Shown: positions 8,919 to 16,345 of the stretch, piece after piece
How the letters are laid out: every line of letters starts with the position of its first letter
Position numbering within the stretch: position 1 is the first letter of the stretch
Origin: Streptococcus oricebi
GTDB taxonomy: Bacteria > Bacillota > Bacilli > Lactobacillales > Streptococcaceae
Reading direction: 5' to 3'
DNA: 64,000 nt
Assembly (NCBI RefSeq): GCF_017883985.1
Contig: NZ_PRDG01000002.1
Coordinates: 403,013-467,012 of the forward strand
Position numbers and translations under genes: made by a program
Notes under the pieces: model-generated
The model's input: only the letters and a program-made list of their open reading frames with translations
What the model was told of the DNA's origin: nothing
Databases searched by the model: none

Positions 8919-9751
8919 TTCCTGAATATTCGCTCTCCTTATTACTCGGTATTCTAAAATTGCCGCGTGCTACTTATTATTACCAACGAAAACGACTCTC
9001 TCAAAAAGATTCTAATAAAGAATTGAAAGAGTTGATGGTCACCATCTTCCATGAGCACAAGGGCAACTATGGCTATCGGCGCATTCATCTAGAGTTAAAA
9101 AATCGAGGAGTCCATGTCAATCACAAGAAAGTCCAACGACTCATGAGAGAGCTTGATTTGAAAGCTGTGATGCGTCAACCTCGCAAGTATAACTCCTACA
9201 AGGGTGACATCGGTAAGAAAGCAGACAACCTGATTCAGCGCCAGTTTGAGGGTTCCAAACCTTATGAGAAGTGTTATACAGATGTGACGGAATTCTCTAT
9301 CCCAACTAGTGATAAGAAACTCTACCTATCACCTGTTTTAGATGGATTCAACAGCGAGATTATTGCCTACAATATTTCTCAATCTCCTAATCTAGAGCAA
9401 TTACATGATATGCTTGAGAAAGCCTTCCCTGCTGAGACTTACAAGGGGACTATTCTACATAGTGACCAAGGTTGGCAATACCAACACCAGAGCTATCACT
9501 ACTTTCTAGAAATGCATGGCATGGTGCCGTCTATGTCTAGGAAGGGCAATAGCTTAGATAACGGCATGATGGAGTCTTTCTTTGGCATTCTCAAGTCTGA
9601 GATGTTCTATGGTTATGAGAAGTCTTATCAGACACTGGATGAATTGGAAAAGGCTATTGAGGACTATATTGACTACTACAATAACAAACGAATCAAAGAA
9701 AAATTAAAAGGACTTAGCCCTGTAGAATACAGAACTAAATCCATGCAATAA
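8915..9751 (+). CDS. IS3-family OrfB, DDE transposase
   Basis: 278 residues from a TTG overlapping the OrfA stop; the frame is open upstream to at least the A6G slip at 8846, so the natural product is probably an OrfAB fusion. An HTH_21-like segment ([13 protein letters not shown]) precedes the integrase core. The DDE triad is visible: D in CYTDVTEF, D in [12 protein letters not shown], and E in [12 protein letters not shown], with the usual DD(35)E spacing. No internal stop, so likely functional. Confidence 0.92.
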   Translation: MIPEYSLSLLLGILKLPRATYYYQRKRLSQKDSNKELKELMVTIFHEHKGNYGYRRIHLELKNRGVHVNHKKVQRLMRELDLKAVMRQPRKYNSYKGDIGKKADNLIQRQFEGSKPYEKCYTDVTEFSIPTSDKKLYLSPVLDGFNSEIIAYNISQSPNLEQLHDMLEKAFPAETYKGTILHSDQGWQYQHQSYHYFLEMHGMVPSMSRKGNSLDNGMMESFFGILKSEMFYGYEKSYQTLDELEKAIEDYIDYYNNKRIKEKLKGLSPVEYRTKSMQ

Positions 9752-9809
9752 TTATTTGTCCAACTTTTTGGGGTCAGTACATTTCTTGGATTTTTTTCAT
9801 CTTTTTTAA

Positions 9810-9870
9810 TTGACACAGTGTCAGATAAGTGTTAAAATAAATCTTGTCAATTATTGCTGACAGTGTGTCA
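9810..9870 (+). promoter_or_regulatory. TetR-gene promoter with two operator palindromes
   Basis: Promoter TTGACA (9810-9815), 17-nt spacer, TAAAAT (9833-9838). Operator 1, TGACACAGTGTCA (9811-9823), is a perfect palindrome covering the -35 box. Operator 2, TGACAGTGTGTCA (9858-9870, 5-bp arms), lies downstream of the start point. Bound repressor would block both RNA polymerase binding and elongation. Confidence 0.75.
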
Positions 9871-9886
9871 AAGTGAAAGGAACGAA

Positions 9887-10537
9887 ATGAAAGAAGGAGA
9901 GACTACAGAGTTTAAGACGGAGAAGCGGGCCCAGGAAATTCTTGAAGCGACCAAGCAACTCTATCAAAGAGAGTCTTATCGGGACATCAATCTGAAAAAG
10001 ATTAGTCAAGTCACCTCTTTTAGTCGCCCTTCTATCTATAATTACTTTCATAGTAAGGAGGAGATTTTTCTGACCCTGCTGACTTTGGAGTATGAGAATT
10101 GGGCCCAGGCTATCCTGGCTTTTAAGGACAAGTATGAGGGGAAAAAACTCAGTCGCTTGGACTTTGCTGACTTTCTGGCCCAAAGCTTGGAGGATCGACC
10201 GCTCATGCTCAAGCTCATTGCTAATAATATTGCTGACTTTGAAGAAAAGAGCCGGATGGAGTTGATTATTAGCTTTAAGCGAGCCTATGCTCAAACCTTG
10301 TCAGCTGTCGAAAGTAGCCTAGCTACCCTCTTCCCTACTATATCCGCTCCTGAACGCCAAGTATTTATCTATGCTTTTTTCCCCTATCTCTTTGGCCTCC
10401 ACGCCTATGCTGTTGGGACCAAAAAGCAGCGCCAGGCCCTAGAAGAGTTGCAGATAGACTATACTTTCTACTCAGTCTATGAGCTGGCTTTTCAACTCTT
10501 GAAAAAGCTACTAGAGATTAAAAAGGAGCAAGATTAG
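9887..10537 (+). CDS. TetR/AcrR family transcriptional regulator
   Basis: 216 residues from ATG 9887 (AAAGG site); an upstream in-frame start at 9854 would lie within operator 2. N-terminal TetR helix-turn-helix at ~15-60 (RAQEILEATKQLY... ISQVTSFSRPSIYNYFHSKEEIF). The C-terminal ligand domain resembles the streptococcal TetR type with C-terminal helical bundle. The two TGACAC/GTGTCA palindromes in its own promoter indicate autorepression. The zinc alcohol dehydrogenase 93 bp downstream may be co-regulated. Confidence 0.85.
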   Translation: MKEGETTEFKTEKRAQEILEATKQLYQRESYRDINLKKISQVTSFSRPSIYNYFHSKEEIFLTLLTLEYENWAQAILAFKDKYEGKKLSRLDFADFLAQSLEDRPLMLKLIANNIADFEEKSRMELIISFKRAYAQTLSAVESSLATLFPTISAPERQVFIYAFFPYLFGLHAYAVGTKKQRQALEELQIDYTFYSVYELAFQLLKKLLEIKKEQD

Positions 10538-10572
10538 CAGACTTATAAATGACCATTCCCTCAGCCTTCATT

Positions 10573-10588
10573 ATAGGGAGTTCCCTAT
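10573..10588. promoter_or_regulatory. Palindrome between tetR-type gene and adh
   Basis: ATAGGGAGTTCCCTAT has perfect 7-bp arms around GT. It lies 43 bp before the alcohol dehydrogenase start and has no T-run, so it looks more like an operator than a terminator. It differs from the TetR-type operators at 9811 and 9858. Confidence 0.35.
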
Positions 10589-10630
10589 GATTGACAGCAG
10601 TAAACTTACAGATGATAAAGGAGAAATTAG

Positions 10631-11677
10631 ATGAAATCAGCTGTTTATGTAAAGACCGGCCAAGTTGGCCTCAAAGAACTTGATATCCCTAAAGTCCAAG
10701 AAGCAGACGACGTGATTATACGAGTAGTCCGTTCTTGCGTCTGTGGATCAGACCTTTGGAAATACCGTAATGATAGTGAGGAAGTAGTTGGTACAGCCAA
10801 CAGCGGTCATGAAATTATCGGTATTGTAGAAGAGGTCGGCCAGGCCATCAATACAGTCGTTCCAGGTGACTTTGTTATCGCACCATTCACCCATGGTTGT
10901 GGTCATTGTGCAGCCTGTCGGGCTGGATTTGAGGCGGGCTGCCAATCCCATGACTCGTCTAGCAACTACTCTGGTGGCTATCAGGCCGAATATGTTCGCT
11001 ATAGCCATGGAGATTGGGCCTTGATTAAGGTTCCTGGCCAACCAAGTGACTATTCAGAAGGCATGCTCAAATCGCTGCTTTCCTTATCCGATGTGATGCC
11101 AACGGGCTATCATGCAGCTAGAGTAGCAGATGTTAAAACTGGAGATACTGTTGCGGTTGTCGGTGATGGAGCGGTCGGACTTTGCGCAGTTATTGCTGCT
11201 AAACTCCGCGGTGCCAAGCGAATTATCATCATGAGCCGTCATGCTGACCGTCAAAAACTAGCCTTGGAATTTGGAGCGACAGATATTGTAGCCGAACGTG
11301 GAGATGAAGGAGTAGCCAAGGTTCTGGAGCTAACTGGCGGAACAGGGGTAGATGCAGCCCTTGAATGTGTCGGAACGCACTTATCGACCGAAACAGCCAT
11401 CAAGGTTTGCCGACCAGGTGCCCATATCGGCCGGGTAGGCCTGCCGCATACAGATGACATCAATATGGCTGACTACTTTGGTCTCAACCTAATTTTCGCA
11501 GGAGGTCCTGCTTCAGTTACCACCTATGTCAAGGGAGGTCTCTTAGATGCTGTTCTTAAAGGCGAGATTAACCCAGGTAAGGTCTTTACTTCCTCTTATA
11601 AGCTAGATGAGATTGACCAAGCTTATAAGGATATGGACCAGCGCAAGACAATTAAGTCTATCCTAGTAGTCGATTAA
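10631..11677 (+). CDS. Zinc-dependent alcohol dehydrogenase (MDR family)
   Basis: 348 residues. Catalytic-zinc ligand Cys38 in VCGSD and His in SGHE; structural-zinc cysteines in HGCGHCAACRAGFEAGC. The Rossmann segment VVGDGAVGLCAV (~174-185) binds NAD(P). Oxidises or reduces a small alcohol/aldehyde; the substrate cannot be read from sequence. ATG 10631 follows AAAGGAG. A strong terminator follows, so it forms a one- or two-gene unit with the TetR gene. Confidence 0.85.
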   Translation: MKSAVYVKTGQVGLKELDIPKVQEADDVIIRVVRSCVCGSDLWKYRNDSEEVVGTANSGHEIIGIVEEVGQAINTVVPGDFVIAPFTHGCGHCAACRAGFEAGCQSHDSSSNYSGGYQAEYVRYSHGDWALIKVPGQPSDYSEGMLKSLLSLSDVMPTGYHAARVADVKTGDTVAVVGDGAVGLCAVIAAKLRGAKRIIIMSRHADRQKLALEFGATDIVAERGDEGVAKVLELTGGTGVDAALECVGTHLSTETAIKVCRPGAHIGRVGLPHTDDINMADYFGLNLIFAGGPASVTTYVKGGLLDAVLKGEINPGKVFTSSYKLDEIDQAYKDMDQRKTIKSILVVD

Positions 11678-11683
11678 AAAGAG

Positions 11684-11715
11684 AAACCAGTAAATTGATT
11701 TTTACTGGTTTTTCC
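11684..11715 (+). terminator. Terminator after adh
   Basis: Perfect 11-bp stem AAACCAGTAAA (11684-11694) / TTTACTGGTTT (11701-11711), 6-nt loop, T-rich tail. Confidence 0.85.
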
Positions 11716-11789
11716 TTTAAAAAATCTGACAGCCTCTTCTTTTCGTGATAAAATAGAATCAAAATTTACTGACCTTAAGGAGGTTTTTT

Positions 11790-12269
11790 ATGCATATCTA
11801 TTTTGCCAGTCCCTTATTTAGCGAGATGGAGCTAGCCTTTAATCGCCAGCTAGTTGAGCAAATTCGTAGTCGCTTTCCTCAAGTAGAGGTCTTTCTTCCT
11901 CAGGAGCAGGGGCAAATTAACGATAAAAATGCCTATGCCGATTCCAAGATGATTGCTAAGCTTGACACAGCAGCGGTCCTCAAAAGTGACTTGTTAATTG
12001 CTATTTTAGATGGGCAAATTATTGACCCTGGCGTGGCTTCTGAAATCGGTGTGGCCTATCAGGCGGGAATCCCTATCCTGGCCCTTTATAGTGATTCTCG
12101 CCAACAGGGTGCAGATAACCCCCAGAAACTTTCTGCCCTAAAAACAGTAGCTGAATCGCAATTTTCCTATGTCAACCTCTATACTGTTGGCCTGGTTAAG
12201 CTCAATGGCCAGGTTCTTTCAAGTTCCAGCCAACTACTAGAGGTCCTGGAAACCTATATTTCTCACTAA
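11790..12269 (+). CDS. Nucleoside 2-deoxyribosyltransferase-like protein
   Basis: 159 residues with the N-terminal IYFASPLFSEMELAFN segment of the family and the DPGVASEIGVAYQAGIPILALYSDSR stretch, where the Glu of ASEIG corresponds to the catalytic glutamate. Family members exchange bases between deoxynucleosides in salvage. The start ATG 11790 has an AAGGAGG site. Monocistronic: terminators lie on both sides. Confidence 0.8.
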   Translation: MHIYFASPLFSEMELAFNRQLVEQIRSRFPQVEVFLPQEQGQINDKNAYADSKMIAKLDTAAVLKSDLLIAILDGQIIDPGVASEIGVAYQAGIPILALYSDSRQQGADNPQKLSALKTVAESQFSYVNLYTVGLVKLNGQVLSSSSQLLEVLETYISH

Positions 12270-12285
12270 AAATTCAAAAAAGAGG

Positions 12286-12313
12286 CCCCGTTTGATTATT
12301 CAAGCGGGGTTTC
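12286..12313 (+). terminator. Terminator after deoxyribosyltransferase-like gene
   Basis: Stem CCCCGTTTGA (12286-12295) / TCAAGCGGGG (12300-12309) with 4-nt loop and a short TTTC tail; the GC-rich lower stem compensates for the weak T-run. Confidence 0.6.
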
Positions 12314-12385
12314 TTGCTGATTCATTAAAGAAAAACAAGATCCTTATTTTTTCCAGTTCCTGCTTAATAGACTCGGACCTTTTTC

Positions 12386-12414
12386 TTGTCTTTTGGCTGG
12401 AAAAAGCATAAAAT
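12386..12414 (+). promoter_or_regulatory. Promoter of the DJ-1/PfpI-family gene
   Basis: TTGTCT (12386-12391), 17-nt spacer, TAAAAT (12409-12414). The start point near 12421 leaves a leader of ~65 nt that holds the small ORF at 12442. Confidence 0.55.
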
Positions 12415-12441
12415 AAAAGGACTTGTCTAAGGGAGGACTAA

Positions 12442-12477
12442 ATGCAAATAATCCCTTATAAAATCAGTAAACCTTAA
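12442..12477 (+). CDS. Possible 11-codon leader peptide
   Basis: ATG 12442 with a strong GGGAGG site encodes MQIIPYKISKP and ends TAA 12475-12477, where the stop overlaps the ribosome binding site (TAAGGAG) of the DJ-1-type gene. This is inside the transcript predicted from the promoter at 12386. Translation coupling is the simplest role; there is no direct evidence that it is made. Confidence 0.35.
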   Translation: MQIIPYKISKP

Positions 12478-12486
12478 GGAGTGAAT

Positions 12487-13176
12487 ATGAAAAAGATTTT
12501 AGTGGTTTTGACCAATAACAGCCGTTACGGCAAGCATAAGGAAGCGACAGGTCTCTGGCTAGCAGAAGCAACGGAGTTTGTAGATGAGGTGACCAAGAAG
12601 GGCTATCAGATAGATTACCTTTCCCCAAAAGGCGGCTATGTTCCCATAGATCCTAGAAGCCTTAAACCTTTCTATCTAAGAGAGAGCGATTTGGCCCTCT
12701 ACCAGTCAGAGGACTTTCAAAGTCGGGCCTTAAGTCAGTCTTTGAGCCCCCAGCAAGTTAGGGCAGAAGACTATCTAGCTATTTACTATACTGGTGGCCA
12801 TGGAGTGGTCTGGGATTTCCCTCATGATGAGGCCTTGGCCCAGCTGGCCCAGGATATTTATCAGGCTGGAGGCTACTTAAGCTCGGTCTGCCATGGCCTG
12901 GCTGGCCTTCTCTACCTCAAGGACTCTCTAGGCCAGCCTCTGATTGCAGGTAAAACCATAACCGGCTTTACTCAAACAGAAGAAGTCCTATCTGGTAAAC
13001 AGTCCCTCGTTCCTTTCGGAACGGAAAAAGTCGCTCGTAGCCAGGGAGCTAATTTTGTCAAAAAGCGCTTTTTCTCTGAATTTGCAGTAAGGGATGGTCA
13101 GCTAATTACAGGTCAAAATCCCATGTCTGGTCGTGCAGTTGCCCGTCTTTTAGTTAAGGCTCTGGCCAAAAACTAG
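12487..13176 (+). CDS. DJ-1/PfpI family type 1 glutamine amidotransferase-like protein
   Basis: 229 residues from ATG 12487 (AAGGAG five bases upstream; a GTG at 12481 overlaps that site). The nucleophile elbow is SVCHGLAGLL, with Cys in the CHG motif, and YTGGHGVVWDFP is the other conserved loop, as in Hsp31/YhbO-like class I amidotransferase-fold proteins. Members act on glyoxal-type damage or as chaperones. Cytoplasmic. Terminated by a strong shared hairpin. Confidence 0.8.
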   Translation: MKKILVVLTNNSRYGKHKEATGLWLAEATEFVDEVTKKGYQIDYLSPKGGYVPIDPRSLKPFYLRESDLALYQSEDFQSRALSQSLSPQQVRAEDYLAIYYTGGHGVVWDFPHDEALAQLAQDIYQAGGYLSSVCHGLAGLLYLKDSLGQPLIAGKTITGFTQTEEVLSGKQSLVPFGTEKVARSQGANFVKKRFFSEFAVRDGQLITGQNPMSGRAVARLLVKALAKN

Positions 13177-13224
13177 CCCAAAACAAAAGAGGTCGAGATC
13201 CAGGCCTCAACCCTAAGAGAATAG

Positions 13225-13266
13225 AAAGGCCAAGCTAGAATCTCACAGTCTAGCCTGGCCTTTTTA
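13225..13266. terminator. Bidirectional terminator between convergent genes
   Basis: Long stem AAAGGCCAAGCTAGA (13225-13239) / TCTAGCCTGGCCTTT (13249-13263) with one internal mismatch region, followed by T-run on the plus strand; on the minus strand it lies after the FMN reductase-PAS gene, so it can serve both. Confidence 0.75.
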
Positions 13267-13325
13267 AATCCTATTTGCCACAAGTCTTGCCTAGAGAAAT
13301 TGTGGCTTTTTGTATTCTAAGTGTT

Positions 13326-14591
13326 TTAGCTTGAAGCACCTGAAGTTGCATCGGCTTCACCGCCACCAGCGTCAGAGGCACCAGCGGTAGTATCTGCGCT
13401 ACCACCAGCGTCAGAAGCACCAGAGGTCGCATCAGCTCCGCCCCCATGTGGGTTATAAGCAGTTGAAGCAGCCCCACCAACTAAGCGTTGACCAGTGGTT
13501 TGTAGGTACCAGTCCAACCAAGGTTGGAAGTTAAAGACGATTTCGTTGATTCCGGCATAGGAACCGTCTGGATAGTACATGGCTTGATAGTTGTGGGTAT
13601 TGATAACGCCGTCAGGTCCACCAGGGACGATGGTTCTCACATACTCTTCATTTCCGTTTCTTAAGCTACCAACTACCCATTCGACATTTTTCATCCGTCC
13701 GCCTGGTAGGGAGTTGTGAACGGTCGACAGACGACTACCTGACTGGGATGGGACCCGCTTAGCAAACATGGTGTCTGGATCTTGGTGGGCATTGTTGTAG
13801 TAAAGGAATTGATTGTTGTCATCGGCATAGGTCAACTCAAAAGGCATAGCCTTAAGGAACATATCAATCTGGTTAACCGTTAAAATACCATGGTCCAATT
13901 TGACATAGGTATCGCCAGAAACAGCACCGACCAGTTCAGCTGCCTTTTCAACCCAGTCTGGATCATCAGGGTCAACACCTGTAATGGTTGTTGCGATTGG
14001 GTTGGTTACATCTAAATCTTCTGGTTCAATTGGTTTTGGTTTTTTCAATTTTGATACCACTTCTACGTATTTGATAAAGTTGTCCAAGCAAGTTTCTAGG
14101 AAATGTACAGTTCCTTCATTGGTGATATTTCCATTGTTATCAAAGGCTTCCTTGGCCTTGCCTAGGAGAAATTCATTTCCTGGTAGAGTATAGGCATTGA
14201 CCCCAGGAGCATCAAGGATTTTACGCAGGTGAACCTGGGCTCTAGAAGTTCCTTGGTCGTAGTAGGAAGCTCCTACAATCATGACCGGTTTATTTTCAAA
14301 GGGATGGACCTCGTAAGAGAGCCATTCTAGGACGCTCTTGAGGGCAGCAGTGATTGTGTGGTTGTGTTCAGGAGTAGCGATAATAACTCCGTCCGCCCGC
14401 GTAATCTTGTTATAGAGGAGGCGAAGTTGGAAGCTTTCATCCCATTTTTCATCCTGATTAAACATAGGTACTTGGTCGATTTCCAGTACTTCTAATTCAA
14501 ATTTTAATTTAAATTGCTTGCGAATGAATTCTAACAATTTACGATTATATGATTGTTCGGCATTTGAGCCAACTAGTCCTACAAATTTCAT
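13326..14591 (-). CDS. FMN reductase-PAS fusion with a tail of putative flavinylation motifs
   Basis: 421 residues in three parts. Residues 1-185 are an NADPH-dependent FMN reductase (flavodoxin-like; GLVGSN, ATPEHNHTITAALKSVLEWLSY). Residues ~215-370 form a PAS-type domain like that after DUF438 (MPFELTYADDNNQFLYYN...). Residues 383-421 are a low-complexity tail with three repeats: DATSGAS (387-393), DTTAGAS (400-406) and DATSGAS (414-420), joined by DAGG spacers. The motifs resemble acceptor sites of ApbE, whose gene starts this operon, so the tail may carry up to three covalent FMN groups. No signal peptide: cytoplasmic. It is a paralogue of the upstream neighbour plus two extra parts. Confidence 0.8.
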   Translation of the reverse strand: MKFVGLVGSNAEQSYNRKLLEFIRKQFKLKFELEVLEIDQVPMFNQDEKWDESFQLRLLYNKITRADGVIIATPEHNHTITAALKSVLEWLSYEVHPFENKPVMIVGASYYDQGTSRAQVHLRKILDAPGVNAYTLPGNEFLLGKAKEAFDNNGNITNEGTVHFLETCLDNFIKYVEVVSKLKKPKPIEPEDLDVTNPIATTITGVDPDDPDWVEKAAELVGAVSGDTYVKLDHGILTVNQIDMFLKAMPFELTYADDNNQFLYYNNAHQDPDTMFAKRVPSQSGSRLSTVHNSLPGGRMKNVEWVVGSLRNGNEEYVRTIVPGGPDGVINTHNYQAMYYPDGSYAGINEIVFNFQPWLDWYLQTTGQRLVGGAASTAYNPHGGGADATSGASDAGGSADTTAGASDAGGGEADATSGASS

Positions 14592-14611
14592 TCTTTATCT
14601 TCCTCTCTTTC

Positions 14612-15220
14612 TTATAGGCTTTCCCAGTCAAAGTTTTCAGCTTCTTTATGGAGCAGTTCTTGGGCGCTGGACAATTTTTCAGTGATTTTCACAAAGAGAC
14701 GGAAGTCATCAAAGAGGGCGTCCAATTTCTGGATAGTATCCAAGTCGATTAGGTCTCCATCCTGGTTAAAGGCCTGTAAGGAGTGGGAAAGGAGAAACTC
14801 AGAACCAGGCATGACAGTCGCCTTTAACTCTGGCGAGTCAAGGATTTGTCGCAGTTGCAATTGGGCCCGAGAAGAACCTAGGGTTCCATAGGAAGCTCCG
14901 GTAATCATGACCGGTTTATTGAGCATAGGGTAGATGCCATAAGAAAGCCAGGCAAGGGCGCTCATTAGCACAGCTGGAATGGAGTGGTCGTATTCAGGAG
15001 TCCCGATAATCACACCGTCAGCTGCCTCGATTTTTTCAGCGATTTCTAGCACCTCTAGGGGGACTTGTTTGTCGGCTGGTTTATTGAAAAGAGGGAGGTC
15101 CTTGATTTCAATCAATTCGATTTCGGCCTTTTGGGCAAAATGTTTTTGCATATATTGCAAGAGCTTTCTGTTGGTGGATTGTTTGGAGTTGGTTCCAACT
15201 AAACCAATGAATTTTAACAT
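14612..15220 (-). CDS. NADPH-dependent FMN reductase
   Basis: 202 residues, flavodoxin-like fold: GLVGTNSKQSTNRKLLQYM binds the FMN phosphate, IGTPEYDHSIPAVLMSALAWLSYG is the conserved middle motif, and ITGASYGTLGSSRAQLQLR follows. Transfers hydride from NAD(P)H to flavin. ATG at 15218-15220. It sits between apbE (19-bp gap) and the FMN reductase-PAS gene (20-bp gap) and is a clear paralogue of the latter's N-terminal domain, suggesting a duplication within the operon. Confidence 0.85.
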   Translation of the reverse strand: MLKFIGLVGTNSKQSTNRKLLQYMQKHFAQKAEIELIEIKDLPLFNKPADKQVPLEVLEIAEKIEAADGVIIGTPEYDHSIPAVLMSALAWLSYGIYPMLNKPVMITGASYGTLGSSRAQLQLRQILDSPELKATVMPGSEFLLSHSLQAFNQDGDLIDLDTIQKLDALFDDFRLFVKITEKLSSAQELLHKEAENFDWESL

Positions 15221-15239
15221 GATAAAATCCTTTCTATTT

Positions 15240-16166
15240 TTAAAGTATCTGGGGCTCTAAACCAGAGCTATAGAAGTAGTGGTTGTTTTCAGTGATGATA
15301 AAGGCTTCTAGCCCCTCTTGGGCCTCAACTGCCTTTAAAATAGCAGCAGGCTCTTGGCCAAAGAGCCGGGTTGTCCAAATTTCCCCGTCCACCGATTTAT
15401 CAGAAACGATGGTCAAGCTAGTGAGCTTGGTCTTGAGCGGATAGCCGGTCTTGCGATCCAGGATATGATGATAGGTCTCTCCTTGATCGGTGAGACTACG
15501 CTCATAGACGCCCGAGGTCACGACCGATTGATTTTGAATGTTCAAGAGGGCCAAGTGGTGGCCGCGGGTCTCTTGGGGATTTTGAATACCGATTCGCCAA
15601 GGTCGCTTGCTTTCTTCATTGATACCTAGGGTCAGAACATTGCCTCCTAGATTGATAAGGGCCGAACTTACCCCTTTTTTTCTTAGAAAGTCAGCGATTC
15701 GATCGGCGATATAGCCCTTGGCAAGGGCTCCTAGGTCAATCTTCATACCGGGCTTAGCCAGATAGACTCCTTGATTTTTGAAATCCAGCTCGATGAAGCT
15801 TGGATCCGTTAGACTAAGGGCGTCTTTGATTTCTTGGTCCTTGGGTACTCTAGCATCGCTAAAGCCAATTCGCCAAGTTTGAACCAAGGGACCAATCGTA
15901 ATATTGAGATGACTGGCTGGAGCTAGACTGTGGGACTTACCCAGGGCGATTAGCTCGAAAAGTTCGGGATGAACAAAGACCCAATTTTTGCCCGCTTCAT
16001 GATTGACCTTCATCAACTCTGATTGATCATCATTGGCGCTAAAACGCTGTTCATAGACTTTTAAAAGCTCCATGACTTGGGCTAGTAGGGCCTCAGCATC
16101 ATCAGCCAGCAAGGAAACGGTAATGGTCGTTCCCATTAGAGAAATCGAACCTGAAACGAGCATCAC
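15240..16166 (-). CDS. apbE: FAD:protein FMN transferase
   Basis: 308 residues of the ApbE/Ftp family: LMGTTITVSLL near the N-terminus, KIDLGALAKGYIADRI (Mg/FAD loop), INLGGNVLTLG and HHILDRKTGYPLKT. Transfers FMN from FAD to Ser/Thr of target proteins in a phosphoester link. No lipoprotein signal, so it acts in the cytoplasm. Start is GTG 16166 or ATG 16163, both near an AAAGG site. First gene of a three-gene minus-strand operon whose last product bears likely acceptor motifs. Confidence 0.88.
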   Translation of the reverse strand: MMLVSGSISLMGTTITVSLLADDAEALLAQVMELLKVYEQRFSANDDQSELMKVNHEAGKNWVFVHPELFELIALGKSHSLAPASHLNITIGPLVQTWRIGFSDARVPKDQEIKDALSLTDPSFIELDFKNQGVYLAKPGMKIDLGALAKGYIADRIADFLRKKGVSSALINLGGNVLTLGINEESKRPWRIGIQNPQETRGHHLALLNIQNQSVVTSGVYERSLTDQGETYHHILDRKTGYPLKTKLTSLTIVSDKSVDGEIWTTRLFGQEPAAILKAVEAQEGLEAFIITENNHYFYSSGLEPQIL

Positions 16167-16199
16167 AAAGCAACCTTTCTATTATCTTCTTCACTTACC

Positions 16200-16227
16200 A
16201 TTATAGCAGAAAAAGAGAACGTTTGCA
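16200..16227 (-). promoter_or_regulatory. apbE operon promoter with cre-like site
   Basis: Extended -10 TGCTATAAT (read 16208 to 16200). Upstream, TGCAAACGTTCTCT (16227 to 16214) matches the CcpA-site consensus TGNNANCGNTNNCA except for the last base. It covers the -35 position, so CcpA-type repression is plausible. Confidence 0.5.
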
Positions 16228-16278
16228 CATTTATTTTATAGATATTTGAAAATTTTCAGCTCATTATGAGCAAATAAC

Positions 16279-16307
16279 TTGTAAACGCTAACAGCTAGTG
16301 GTATAAT
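16279..16307 (+). promoter_or_regulatory. nox promoter with cre site
   Basis: TTGTAA (16279-16284), 17-nt spacer, TATAAT (16302-16307). TGTAAACGCTAACA (16280-16293) is a full match to the cre consensus and overlaps the -35 box, so CcpA should compete with RNA polymerase. Confidence 0.7.
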
Positions 16308-16345
16308 TGGCAGGTAAAATTTTAATTAAAAGGTAGGAATATTCT

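Larger units (their letters stand above)
8350..9781 (+). mobile_element. IS3-family insertion sequence, ~1.43 kb
   Basis: Imperfect terminal inverted repeats: left end TGAACCGCACCCCAAAAGTT (8350-8369), right end read on the minus strand from 9781 TGTACTGACCCCAAAAAGTT. Both continue into a TT[A/G]GACA-like tail and begin with the TG...CA ends typical of IS3. Flanking TTT on both sides (8347-8349 and 9782-9784) is compatible with a 3-bp target duplication, though low-complexity sequence makes this weak. Both ORFs appear intact, so the element may be active. Confidence 0.85.

Noticed and set aside
13271..13480. Separate 69-residue ORF on the minus strand
   Set aside because: It is a frame shadow of the repeated C-terminal tail of the FMN reductase-PAS gene.
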